Origin: Sympetrum striolatum
Taxonomy: Eukaryota; Arthropoda; Insecta; Odonata; Libellulidae
Direction of reading: 5' to 3'
Length of the DNA: 64,000 bases
Assembly: GCA_947579665.1 (NCBI GenBank)
Contig: OX388350.1
Location: 1,736,001-1,800,000 of the forward strand
Part shown: piece after piece, positions 36,290-48,192 of the stretch
Numbering within the stretch: position 1 is the first letter of the stretch
Layout: the number at the start of each line of letters is the position of its first letter
Made by a program: the position numbers and the translations under genes
Notes under the pieces: generated by a model
The model's input: the letters and a program-made list of their open reading frames with translations, nothing else
What the model was told of the DNA's origin: nothing
Databases searched by the model: none

Positions 36290-37000
36290 AAACGAATTTT
36301 TATTGCAACACTTGTACAGATCCACATTTCTCTTTCTCTCCCAAGGAACTGTAAATTAGTGTCCTTCGACGTGAATAATCTGTTCACAAATGTGCCAGTG
36401 GATGAAGTTTTGGACATCGTGGAGAAGTGTTTAGTGAACAAAGACCTGACTAATAAGGTTAATCGTGATATTCTAAATCTGCCCTGTGTTTGTTTAAACT
36501 AAAACTGTTTTCTTTTTAATGATAAATTTTACAGACAGAACAGTGGACTCGCCATGTGATCGCCACTATCCCCATTAATAGCTGACATTTTTATGAATCA
36601 CCTTGAAAATTCAATAGTGGTTGGCTCTTTTGCCTTATGTTTTCAAATGGTTTCGATATGTGGATGATATCCTTTGTTTATGGACTGGAACGTATCGTCA
36701 AGCGGCTCAATTTGTGTCAGTACTCAACTCGATCCACCCTCGTATCACGTTTAGTCACGAACTAGAAAATGAAAATATCCCTAAATTTTCTGGACCTTAA
36801 CCATAACTTACTCTCGTCTTTCCTTTGCTGTTTTCAGAAAACCCACTTATACTAACCACGTAATCCCGGCCGTGTCTAATCACCCTTCCTCCCAAAAAAC
36901 CGCAGATTTTAACTCGTTAATTCATAGACTCCTCGATATCCCTATGTCTGAAGAAAAATTTTAACAAAGAATTAAATACAAAGTGATTTCAAATTTTCGC
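36290..37000 (+). pseudogene. Penelope-like element RT fragment 1
   Basis: LVSFDVNNLFTNVPVDEVLDIVEK is the first catalytic block of Penelope-like reverse transcriptases. Further pieces follow in shifted frames: YRQNSGLAM, SPLSPLIADIFMNHLEN, the catalytic FRYVDDILCLW at about 36,650-36,685, LNSIHPRITFSHELENE and NHVIPAVSNHPSSQKTADFN. Several frameshifts and stops break it. No GIY-YIG endonuclease part is visible. Confidence 0.8.
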
Positions 37001-37254
37001 TAACTGCGAGAGTTTCCGGTTTACTTTGCCTGTGGAGTGGAGGTGTATTCAAGGAGTTCCCTGCCGCATTTCCTGTTCGAATTGAAATAATTGAGAGAAC
37101 TCCCGATTGTAGACGACAGCGAAGGATTGGAGTCAGTCAGACCAGAATTCCTCTAAGGATTAACAATTTTGCAATGAACAATGAACTGCGTCTGTGGAAA
37201 TAAATGCCGTCAAGGGCTGCGCGGTGTGAAAAGCGGCGTGAAAATTTTTACGAG

Positions 37255-37640
37255 GAGCTTGTTCAGTTTGAAGGCTAAGAAATGGGAAGGAGAGGCGGCA
37301 CTTGACACTACTGGGCGAATGGGTACGTCGATTTCATGAATGTTAGGGAGGCCGTATAATCTCGGAGGTTCATGTTAATCAGACGCCATTTAGAACTGAT
37401 GTCTAACACTGATGATTTGTGCACTGCTTCTTTTACGAGAGCTTGGTGTTTCATAGTGGGATCCCTTGAAACTTCTAAAATGTCATTATTCGAAATAAAA
37501 TACATACATTTATCCACTAAGTTTTTTTTTTCTGAAATAACGACACAATTCCCTTTATCTGCTTTACTGATAACTAAATATTCACTGAAAGTGGCCTTTT
37601 TAATACTTCTAATTGTTTATATCAATATCTAACACTTCCG
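37255..37640 (-). pseudogene. Penelope-like element RT fragment 2, minus strand
   Basis: On the minus strand KADKGNCVVISEKK and the DPTMKHQALVKEAV region match the segment before the RT core of Penelope-like elements. In another frame PPRLYGLPNIHE at about 37,325-37,365 matches the RLYGLPKIHK motif and is followed by RPVVSS. It faces fragment 1 but covers a different part of the protein, so the two could derive from one rearranged copy. Confidence 0.75.
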
Positions 37641-37657
37641 TGTTTAAGATATTGACT

Positions 37658-38444
37658 ACTTTATGTCAAATCTTTCCTAAAAAAGCGTCCGCCATTTAGT
37701 GATGATATACCACACAAATATTGACCAATATCCTTGAAACTGATGGATAGTATAGATAAAGTACCATTTTGATAGAATATAATGTTTTTTATTCCACTAA
37801 ATTTCTTCCACAGGTCCACTATTAGCTTAACTTTTAAGATTTTCGAAGAAAACTAAAATCGGGAGAGTTTTTGGAAATTTAGTCATGTTCGACCCTCCGT
37901 ATCTAAGTAACGCATAAGATTTATGGCAAATGACTTACCGTTCCATGATTGGCAATCATTTGGCTGTATATATGCAGAGTTTCAAGTTTTTATCTAAAAA
38001 TAAAACAATTTTGGGCTTTTGTCCGGATTTTTCCGATTTCGGACCACTGCACAGTGGGCTAGAATCGAAAAAACCTGGACAAGGGGTGAAAAATGTTTTT
38101 TTTTTAGAAAGGATATTGAAACTTGGCATAGTTATTGCAAAATGATTGAATTTTAAGTTCCCGCTCATCGTTTTCTTAAATTTTTAGGTGTCAAAAATAT
38201 ACAGGGCGTCAAACTTGAGAAATTTTCACAAAAACGGGAAGTTTCGGATTTTTCGGAAAACGTTCCAGTTCGCTGATATACAGTTGCTTTTGAAAGAAAT
38301 TGTTGGAAATAACAACAATGTAGTAATCTAACATAACTCTTTTTCTTTCAATTCGCTGAATGTTTTATGTTCTAAGATGAATATTTGTTCAAGTAAAGCA
38401 ACAAAATGGCGGACACCTTTTTAGGACAGATTTCGAGATAAAGT
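37658..38444. mobile_element. Foldback (long palindrome) element, about 790 bp
   Basis: The arm at 37,658-37,697 (ACTTTATGTC...AAAAAGCGTCCGCCATT) matches the reverse complement of 38,405-38,444 (AATGGCGGACACCTTTTTAG...). The midpoint of these arms is 38,051, exactly the near-palindrome CCACTG-CA-CAGTGG at 38,044-38,057. Both strands encode similar short frames around the centre (SKNKTILGFCPDFSDFGP against SKKKTFFTPCPGFFDSSP), which shows the arms are diverged inverted copies over their whole length. No transposase is encoded; it is a MITE/foldback-like element. Confidence 0.78.
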
Positions 38445-41400
38445 AAGGAAATCAACTAGGTAAACAGAGATGGACTTCCAAGTCTCTTATACCACGTCAG
38501 TCTACAATGCTTCTAGATATGGAATCTGAAAAGACTGTTTCATTTCACCTGCTACGCTGTGATTGCGGTGGATTTTTCGTAAGCGCTGCGCGGTCCGGTT
38601 GGGCGCCGTAGAATCCCCAAATCCAGTTTCGGTGTCATTTTGGTTATGTTGAGTCGAAAATTTGGCTTCTTTTACGTTACATTCTGGCAAATGACATAAA
38701 AAGCTTATTTATAAACACTTTAAGATATGAATTTAAGACCTTTACTTCAGACTACGACTAAAATAAGAATATTTATTTTATTTCCCTTCTTTTGATGATA
38801 GTTTCGACTTCCTACGACTATTATTTTCTAATTTTAATTTTCAAATTAAGTAAAGCCTGCAAAGACAAAAATAGAGTTTACATGTATTTCTTAAGCTATG
38901 TCCACACTTGTGCAACTTTCTATTCAACACAGATATGCGTCATAGCGCACGGTATGATGAAGGAGAGGCATGCAATAGCGCATGCCTCTTGCAAGTAGAC
39001 CGGACCTCTTTTTCATGACGCATGCCTCAGCGCACGTAAATCCAACCAGTTGGATTTTCTTTCAACATTCAGTGCGTCTTTCCAGAGATTTCGATATCAG
39101 TTTATTTAGTTTTTAAATAAAATCGACTGAGGCCGTATTGATATTGAGTAAATTCATTACGAGTGAAATAAAATGGTATTCTCTTCTCCACAAGTTTCAT
39201 TCGAATAAAACTACGATCATTTTCAGGTCCACAAAAACAAACACATATGTTATAAAATAAATAAAACAAATACATAATATTAAATATCAATAAATTACAT
39301 TTCCGCCATAAAGTGTGACCCCACCAAAGCAGATCATTGCTGTGTTAAATTCATTTTAAATCGAATACCTTAAGAGCGATAAACTTGCATCGCGTAAAAA
39401 AGTATTTAGTGCCCTATGGTTATATATACATGTAAATAAATTTAACAGTGGGTACAATTATATACTCATGCAAAAGCCGAGTTTTTCTGCACACTTTTTT
39501 ATGCTGAGCACAAGGCCCCTCTTCTTAAACTCGAGGGAGGGCTCCCCTTCTCAGTTCTCCCGTGGCAAAGAAGCGTCTTTGTCGTAAATTGGCTGGAAAA
39601 TTCCTCACTTGCTCATTCAACAATTCCATGTCAATTCTCTCTTACTAAACTACCGATGCCTCAATTACTGTAATTTAATAGCTACTTCTTTTCATTGTGT
39701 ACCAGTAGCTGCTGCATTTCCCACCCTAGGCTTTTATTCGACTAGGTTACTTTTCCCAGTTTTTTGGAATAAAATTAGGTACCTCGGCTTATAATGAGGT
39801 CGGCTTATATTCGAGTATAAAAAGTATACTCTTTCTCAAATACTGCTAGTAAGACTATTGAAATATCGGCTATTCTGTTCCACATTTAAGTGGAAATATT
39901 ATATCTGGAGGGGAAAACTCTACATATCGATTTGTGTTTCGGTTGCCTCAGTGAGGATCTCCGTTCGAGCCCCAGCCAAGGCACTATTTTTCACTTCTTG
40001 TACAACCTCAATATTATATCTTCATATTCATCTCTGTGTAGAATTGATTGAAAGAAATGTATTTTCACTTGAACAGTTTTTATTGCAAAAGGAAGCATCA
40101 ATCTTAATTTTCAATATTTTTAAGTGAGTGTGTATGTCCGTTTTTCTTCTCCCAGAAAATAAAAATTTTGGTTATGATCTTTCTAAACTCATAGAGCAAA
40201 AGTATAATTTAATTTTCGTGCAAGTGAATTATAGTGCAACTTCTGTGGCTCAAATATTATATTTATTCCATCATAACTCAGGATAATCCTCTCTCTGCTG
40301 AGATAGAAAATATTACATGCGTAACTTCCCGTTGCTACATAAAACGCAAAGGCATAATTTCACTCTAAAGACGGTGTAAACCGCATCACGCATCAGTGTA
40401 ATTTAATTAGTGAAACCGAAAGACTTCTGCAACGATTAATATCTCTAAGAATTTGAAGCGCAATCGATATAAAGATTTTACTATCTTAATTATACATTAT
40501 TGAATAGTTTTGTCTCGAAAAGGGATGAGTCGTTTGAGCTCTCATTTCCCTTCATTAGTTTGAGGGACCTCACCACAGATAAGAATATTCCATTGCGCAA
40601 TTAGACCGAATCTTTCAGCCTGCTTTTCTGGTGGCTATTCTATCCCTATGGGTAGTAGATAAGGGGTGACTTGGAAGGTGGATTTCACAAACAAGAAATA
40701 TAGAAATGCTTTGCGTGTAGTCATGTTTTTGGCCTTCATTTTCAGTTCTTCCCGTGCAATCGAGTTGTTCACATCGAAAACCTATCTCTCAGAGGACTTA
40801 CCTATATTGGCAAAGTGCAAGTGTGTTTCGAGCTCTATCACCAAGAAATTGTACTTCCAGTTTTTCTTGCCGAACATACAAGGATTTTAGTCGGTTTACG
40901 AAGTGCCGCGGGAAATAATTCGAGTGTTGCGCAATTGCCCTAAGAAATATTGTGGAATTGTGACTGCAGTGCTTATTTATAAAATATCATTAATTTTCTG
41001 TCTTTAATTTTCAAAGTACACTTAATCCACTCAGTTAACGGAGAATGTTAGGCGAAAGAATATACGTGTGAAGAGGTGTTGCTTTTGTGAGGGAAAATGG
41101 ATACAGGGGGGTTGAGCAATTATTTGGCGAATTGTTTTTTTTCGTCACCAGTGGTCATCAGATATGTTGTAATGTTTTCGCTCGAAATAGAGTTTTCTAA
41201 GGAGAGCTGTGATTTGTTATTTAAAAGCGTTATTTGAGGAAATCTAAAGAGGTAAGAAAATACTATCAATTGCTTCTATGCGAGGTACTTCATGCCGTAT
41301 TTTTTAAACGAATCGCTATTTTTTTACTGTAAATATATCAAGTGACTGATCATATTTCTCACCGCAAAATACGGATGTTCTCACGTTCCAGTAATTCGCT

Positions 41401-41600
41401 TTTTATTGAATCACAATGTTATTAAAACAAAAGACCTTAAATGAAGTAATGCATTAACTGATATAATTACGATATGCAGATTTTATCTAATCACAAGACG
41501 GCTCCTGTAAAAAAGTAATTCTTTAGAATCGAGGAGTATTTTCTGCTGAAACATCCGAACTTAAATTACTCTTATCTGTTGTATAGTTTTATCTAGAGAA
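38445..41600. other. AT-rich non-coding DNA, no recognised gene
   Basis: Frames of 60-90 residues exist on both strands but show no family motif. Notable sites are the perfect hairpin at 38,964-38,989 and a GTTCGAGCCCCAG text at 39,964-39,976 that could be the B-box of another SINE fragment. Confidence 0.45.
38964..38989. repeat. Perfect 10-bp hairpin
   Basis: AGAGGCATGC and GCATGCCTCT flank a six-base loop AATAGC. The text CGCATGCCTC recurs at about 39,019, and AGCGCA-like words recur around it, so it belongs to a small cluster of related words. Function unknown. Confidence 0.7.
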
Positions 41601-41609
41601 ACGACTGTA

Positions 41610-42250
41610 AGCTATTAATTTTAATTTCAGCATAGTAGTTGTTTAAATAAATGTGGCTTCGATGAAGTCAAACTGCTACTCTTTTGATTATATATATATA
41701 CACTATGTAACTAAAAAATTGCGTCTAGAAAGCATTATTATTAAAAATAAGATTTTTAAATACATCCCTTTGTACATACAATACATCCGTTTGTTTTTTT
41801 AATTAAAGTTGATTATAATGAAAGTAGACTTTAATTTGACAGCACTACGGAAGTCGTTTTCGGCCTTTTTCTTGATATTTAATTAGGAAGCTTTGATTTT
41901 AAACCATTAACTCTGGTGAGCGATATAATTTAAAACAAGATTTTCAAATATATCTTTTTGTTCTTTTAAATGAAATATTGTTGTAATAAAATAGGTTTTA
42001 TTTTGATTACTATCACGACTACTCAAATCGTTTTCTTGCTATTTTCTTGATTGTAAAAAAATTTGAAATAAACTTTTGATTTTAGAAAATTTGATGTAAG
42101 CTATTATTTCCGATAAGCAGTATTATTTAAAAAAACGATTTTAAAATACATTTAATTTTCATTGATATGAAAGTGGACTATAATGTAAGTAGATTTTATT
42201 TTGACATGAAACACTAAATTCAAAGTGCTTTTTTTGGTATAATATATTAT
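41610..42250. repeat. AT-rich tandem repeat of about 190-200 bp, three diverged units
   Basis: Unit starts are recognisable as GATTTTTAAATACAT (about 41,752), GATTTTCAAATATAT (about 41,940) and GATTTTAAAATACAT (about 42,139), giving periods near 188 and 200. Shared inner words include GTAAGCTATTA, GAAAGTAGACT/GAAAGTGGACT, TTTTATTTTGA and TTTTCTTGAT. A partial unit precedes them from about 41,610. The units are old and strongly diverged. Confidence 0.65.
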
Positions 42251-42599
42251 TTAATTATCATTACACTGAATACAATGTATAGTTATTGTACAAAGAATCT
42301 TAAATAAAACGTGAATTGGTAAAAAAAAGAGTTATTGGCAAATAAAGTAATATAAAAAATAAAGAATAAATTCATATTTACAAGAAAAGTCAGGGAAAAC
42401 AGGATAAGGTCCACGTGAGCCATTCTTGGCTCATCTGTTAGTTCCTGGTTTTCAATTGTTGTATGGTATACTTATGTTAATATTATACAGACTGATTTAA
42501 ACTATATATAGATACAAAATATTACACAAGGCATAGAAAGTGTGATAACATTTAATATTTTTTGTTCCAAACTTATAAGAAGTCACTTAAAAATTGTCC

Positions 42600-44660
42600 T
42601 TAAGTCTCAATTTATAGACAAACTCTCTCTTTGGAACTACAACCCTATGTGAGCTTCCACCCTGATCAGCCTCCACTTCTCTGTCTTCTCACTTTCATCT
42701 TCTTCATGTCCTTTATGAATTAGCCATCTCAATCTGGACCTTCCTCTCCGTCTAGCGGCATCAGTCTCCCTTCTATCACATTATTCAGGATTGCTGTTTC
42801 AAGCATCCTTTCCACATGTTCCAAACATTATATTCTCAAAAATTTTGTGAACTTAACTACATCTTTTCCAATTCATTATTGTCTTTAACTTCTCTTTGGT
42901 TCTCCTTTGCCATAATCCATTCTCAATAACAGGTCGGTATATTCTCTGCAATTGCTTTCAAATATTACCAGGGCCATACTCTTGTGTGATTGTTAGTGTC
43001 CATTTTTATGCTCCATAGGTTACCACTGGTCTGGTAATTGGTTTATATATTTGTATTTAAGTGTTTCTGTTTATTAACTTTCTCTTGAGTATCTTCATAT
43101 TTGCAAAGTAAGTTTTATTCCTTGCTTGTATTCTTTCATTTATTCATATTATGCTTTTTTTGTAAGTTATATATTCTAAATATTTAAACTCTTCCACACT
43201 ATCCAATTTTATCTGTTCTATCTCCAAATCCTGGGTGACTCTAGGTTTGCCAGAAGCATATATTTAGGTTTACTGGTATTAACTATCAATCCCATTTTGC
43301 TTGCTTCTTTCTATTTATTTGTTAAATATTGTTCCTCTTTGATCTATTTTTTCTTCAGATTTGTGTAATCCTATAATATCCTTGTTTTATTCCAGTGCTG
43401 AATTCAAATTCAGTTTATTATGTATGTTTACTTTAGCCATGCTCTTCTTCAATGCCTTTTGAATCAATAGAATTATTTTGGATGGAGTTTCCATGTCCTC
43501 CATTGCTTCTCAGTGTTTGATCCTGTTTATACAATCAAATGCTTGTCTAAAATCTACAGTAGCATATGCAGTTAAACATTATGATCATAGCATTTATCTA
43601 AAATTTGTCTGATTACAAACAGTTGGTCTATTGTACTTCTATTGGATCTACTCCCACACAGAGAATCTCCAATTATCCTCCCAGTTACTACTTTCAGCCT
43701 TTCTTTTATGATGATATCATATACTTTATTTAACAGTATTTTCCATCTATATTTCTCGAGAACCAGTTTATTTCCCTTTCTATATATTGGGCTTAGGATT
43801 CCCATGCTCTATCCTTCTGGCATTGTTCTGCTTCCTATATTATACAACTAAGTTTATGTATAGCATCACTCATTATATCTCCTCCATATTTTACTGGCTC
43901 TGCTGCAATATTTTCTTCCCTGGGTCTCTATTATTTTTTAACCTTTGTATGCATTGTGCAATTTCCAGCCTAGTGGGTTTAATTCTGAGCAAGTTTGATA
44001 TATTTGATTTGATTGATTCTATATTTGATTCTTTCCTTAGCCTGTCATTTTCCTCAGTTGTTACTCTCTCCTTATCTTCTGTACAGAGAAGTTCTTTGAA
44101 ATGTTCTACCAATCTTTCCAGAACTTTATTCTCTTCTTGGACTACATTTCCCTCTGTATTTTTAAAACCTTCCATTCTTGGTTGGTATCCTCTTTTCACA
44201 TTTACTAAAACTTAGTAGAACTATCTCCCTTCATTCTGTTTGCTGTATTCTTCTATATTCTCTAGCTCTTCTTCATTTTCTCCTTTTTTCTTGCATATCC
44301 TATTTGCTTCCTTCCTCATTTCTTGGTATCTTTCATTGTTCATTCTGGTTTCTTTCCTTATCATGCTTTCTCTAGCTTTATTCTTCTCCTGTATAATTTG
44401 GGCACACTCGTTGTTAAACCAATCAGCAAGTATTATTCCCTTGTTTCTTCCAATAGTTTCTTCCACAGCTTCTTTGATTGCTTTCCCTATTTTTCCCATT
44501 CTTTTTCTATGGTAATTTTATAAGTTTTTTCATTGGCTGTTGGTTTGCATTTTACTAGCTAATCCTTTTCGGTTTTGCTTTGTGACTTCCTTGTCTTCAT
44601 TTAACTAATCTGTGTCCCATATTCTCTTAACCATCTCTGGACCTTTTTCTGTTTTGATTA
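42600..44660 (-). pseudogene. Old LINE fragment (endonuclease-RT type), minus strand
   Basis: Read on the minus strand, the frames at 44,221-44,499, 43,891-44,199 and 43,572-43,805 are consecutive parts of one polymerase protein. The first has DWFNNECAQIIQEKNKARESM, the linker after the endonuclease; the second GNVVQEENKVLERLVEHFKELL and IQRLKNNRDPG, before the RT; the third GILSPIYRKGNKL and GRIIGDSLCGSRSNRSTIDQ, RT motifs with the usual FR changed to SR. A 3' remnant (EGR then KMKVRRQRSGG) is seen near 42,650-42,800. Frameshifts and stops are frequent. I place it only as a non-LTR polymerase of the kind often annotated as craniofacial-development-protein-2-like, clade uncertain. Confidence 0.75.
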
Positions 44661-45054
44661 TTCTCTCCCTTACTCTTGCTTAAAATAGTTAATGATCCGA
44701 GTCTTAGTTTGGCCCTATACAGCTTCTTATGTCTATATCTGATTATTATCCATTATTCCTCATCTTTCACAGCTTTTCTTCTGGTGAGATTTCGCTTGAA
44801 ATTGCGTCACTCCCTGCAACATCTAACTAATTATTCTTCCATCACTTTTTCTATTAATAAAATTTTGAAAAATAATTGTATGATATTTTTACCATTTATA
44901 GCTCTTCGATAGTTGAATAAAGTAGACCGAATGGTATGAAAGAAATTCCTTGGTTCCATTTTCGTACATTAAGATATTTCCAATTTTTTCTTGTGCAATA
45001 GTATCAAAAATATCTACTTCAACATTAAAGAAGCTCTGTTCAAATCGATGATTA

Positions 45055-45700
45055 TTGAAGACTGAGAAACTTCATCTCTCTGAATCCAACCCTTTACCCC
45101 CGCGCCTTTATGGACTTCCAAAAATACATAAGGAAGACATCCTTATTCTCCCAGTGGTTTCAAACATTTCTTCCCCGTTTCATAAGCTGGCCACTGAATT
45201 TAATCATTTAATTGCTAATTTATCAGACTTAATGCCATTGTGTGAAAAACTCAGTGGAATTTGCAGGTAAAAGTGAAAGACTTGAAATTTTCTAACAATG
45301 CAAAACTCTTTCAATGTTTATAACTCATTTACCAGAGTTCCCTGTGTAGAGTCTGTTTTTGTGTTGGAAGAGTTACTAAAAAGGAACAATGCAGATGAAG
45401 TAGTAACTAGTAACCTGTTGTCGTTGGCGAATGCGTGTTTAAAGAAATCTTTTTTTCAGTTCCATAGTGGTTTTTATGAACAAAAAGATGGTCTTGCCCT
45501 GCTTTAGCTAACATTTTCATGGAATCCCTAAAAGAGAAATTGTTTAATTCAAATTCCCATTTGATAAAATTTATTTTATGCTGGTTTCGGTACGTTGATC
45601 ATATCTTTTGTTTTTGGGGTGGGAAAAACCGACAACTCTCTTCCTCCATCTCTATCCTAGATTCCTTCCATCCTTGTATTTCATTTTAGTAAGTAACTTT
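45055..45700 (+). pseudogene. Penelope-like element RT fragment 3
   Basis: PPRLYGLPKIHKEDILILPVVSN (45,100-45,165) is a hallmark Penelope motif with the usual RPIVS replaced by LPVVS. ESVFVLEELLKRNNADEVV and CLKKSFFQFHSGFYEQKDGLAL follow in a shifted frame. The catalytic site is read as WFRYVDHIFCFWG at about 45,583-45,620, where the second Asp of YVDD is His. Several frame breaks make it non-functional. Confidence 0.8.
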
Positions 45701-45783
45701 TTGTGAATATTATGAAAAAATAGTCATTGATTATCAAATGTTGATTGTCAATTGAAAGCTTTCCTGAGCATAAACGTAATGTG

Positions 45784-46080
45784 TTACATTTTAATAACTC
45801 GGAAAGCTTTGACAGCGAATATCCCTCTCCGCGCGTTAGTGCCATCATGGGGAATTGAACAAGAGACCCTTTTTGACTGATAATGGAATGGCCAGAGAAT
45901 AGCAGGTATGCGGAAGGGGTTCTCTGAATTCCGCGTACGCTGAGATATATGAATAGCGAGGGTAATTTTCCACACTATTCATTTCCTCTATTACAATAGA
46001 GGAAATCTGGGGTTCGCTGTGTTTTTCTTCAGACGAGAGGTGCATTGTAATCCCACTTTTCACTTGGAGGAAGACACGAG
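45784..46080 (-). other. Conserved-looking but unidentified repeat-type frame
   Basis: The two overlapping minus-strand frames (ISAYAEFREPLPHTCYSLAIP and IPHDGTNARRGIFAVKAFRV) sit between two Penelope-like fragments and look like one broken frame. I do not recognise a family. It may be part of the same mobile insertion or an unrelated interspersed repeat. Confidence 0.35.
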
Positions 46081-46167
46081 AGTACGGAGAAGCTGTACTC
46101 GAGTTATTTTCGATTCAAGTAATGCATGGAGTATTCTACAGTTCGTAACTTCTGACGTTTTGACTTT

Positions 46168-46530
46168 TTGATTGACGTTAAAAATATATTCACATCCATT
46201 CCCACTGATGAAGCATTAGAAGCTCTCCAGAACATGTATCAAAAATCTGGAATTGATCCCCTCATCCGAGAGGAAATCATTGATTTAACTTCCGTTTGTT
46301 CGGCGCAAAATTACTTCCAATTCGAAGAAAACTTTTATTGTCTGAGTAAAGGGATAGCAATGGGATTTCCCCTAATGCCTATTTTAGCGGAGTTATTCAT
46401 GGATAATTTCGAGAATAACTTATTTAATAACGATTTTGAACTTAACTAATTGTGTCCTTTTTTGGCGCCGTTATGTATATGATGTCATTTGTATCTGGGG
46501 GGAGGGGTAGCAACGAAAAATTAAATATAA
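46168..46530 (+). pseudogene. Penelope-like element RT fragment 4
   Basis: IDVKNIFTSIPTDEALEALQNM matches the FDV-x-LFTNVP block. CSAQNYFQFEENFYCLSKGIAMG, FPLMPILAELFMDNFE are the usual next motifs, with GSPLSP altered to GFPLMP. In a shifted frame RRYVYDVICIWG at about 46,468-46,500 is the catalytic block with YVDD changed to YVYD. It lies about 470 bp after fragment 3 in the same orientation and covers an overlapping part of the protein, so it is a separate copy. Confidence 0.78.
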
Positions 46531-46799
46531 ATACTGCTATTTGCTTCCGATCCCTAATTAAACACCTCGAAAATGAGGAGAGAGCAAAACGGTGGGCTTG
46601 GAATTAACTTTGAGCAGAGAAATTCCTCATCCAATTTCATTTAGACGGTCCTCTTTCCAAACAGAGAGTACATTACGGAGAAGCGTGAGGCAGGTTGGAA
46701 GACAAAAAGAATTAATTTTTCACCAACGCCGGAGAAGCAGCCGAGCTGGTCTCCGGCCAGCCTGGTTCAGCATCCCTATATAGCTCGGAAGTAGTCCCT

Positions 46800-48190
46800 A
46801 GTTCTTTTCTGACCATTTTATGACGAGCAAAACCGTTGTTTGTGTAACTGGCCTTTGCCTGGAAAGGGCAGTCCTCTCCCGTCCCAAACTACCCACTCCA
46901 CTTTCCCCTCAAATTCTAAACAGCGGGTAAACGCTGAACTAAAATAGCAAAAGGTCGAGTAAGAAATTTTAGAGAGGTATGCAATCCCCTTTAATGTTCA
47001 CATAACTCATACATACAAGTAAAACTTCAAAATCTTGAAGGAACTGCTTAAAAGCTAAGAATTTCGAAATTAATTCTGTGCTAGCTATCATTGTTAAGAT
47101 CTTTATTCTGCTATTCCTCATTAAAGTATTTTCATATTTCAAGGCAAAGTTTAAATTCTGCTTTTGCCATTTTTCACTTAATAAAAGTTTTTCAAAGCTG
47201 TAAATATTGAAACTTTAATATAATGGCAAGGGCAATAAGTTTTCCATTCATTTTTTAAATAAAAGGTTCTAACTAAATAAGAAGTATCTTCTGTAAGACA
47301 AAGAAACTGATATCAGGGAAGAATACCTCTTTAACGCTTTGCGCCTTCTACTTTGCACAGATTTAAATACCTCACGCAAGTTACTTTAAGGTTTCTTTCA
47401 ACAAATTTTTGAATCTGCAGATTAAAAATTCTAATTTTGCTTTGAGCAATAGTATATCTTTTAATGATGTTGCAGATATTTGAAATTGAAAATGATCGTA
47501 TGGTAACTATAGAAAATTAATCTATGATATGAGTTTTCCTTTCAAAAATATGCTAAAAACTGCATCATTTTCAAAATGCATTTAAAATTGGAGATGTTCC
47601 ATGTCATTTCAAAATATATTTAAGAATTTTAATTCAGATATTTATGTGCAAGCTGCTAAAATAAGTGGAGTAAAAATACCTAAATCAAAAATTCAAATGC
47701 ATGAAGTCTAATTATTAAAAATATTTAAAAGTTCAAATAGTTTAGAAAATTAGCTATACTGGTAAGGATGTAATAAGACTGATTTCCTAAAACATGAACC
47801 CTTCATCATCAATAAGCCATATATATGAGGGGAAATGGAGAGAAAGATCTTCTTTCATTTCAGCCGGGAAAACCTTTCAATTCAGAGACCTATATTCAAT
47901 CATTTCTTGTGATGTTGGAAAGTTACCTTCCTCTTCTCCTCAGCTGTCAATGATGTATTTGTTGATAATTTAACATCAACAATTATGCATACTTGAGCAT
48001 GCAGCTTAACATTTTAATTATAAAATATGCACAGCCTTGTTATCTTAAAATATCTCCTTAAGAGCTTTGGCATCAGTTGGCAGACCAAATACATTTAAAT
48101 CCTTCAAATGTCGAGTAATATACTCACATAAATCTGTTGAACAATAAATTATGTTTGGCATTGCAATTCATCTTTCAATGAATATTCATC
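46800..48190. other. AT-rich DNA downstream of the ABCG gene
   Basis: No coding region or repeat family is recognised. Part of it should be the 3' untranslated region of the minus-strand ABCG gene, whose stop codon is at 48,193-48,195. I cannot place a polyadenylation site with confidence. Confidence 0.4.
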
Positions 48191-48192
48191 CC

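Noticed and set aside
39640..40130. Possible small genes at 39,609-40,127
   Set aside because: No recognised motif, AT-rich composition, and no splice or promoter context; a short GTTCGAGCCCCAG text there is more likely SINE debris.
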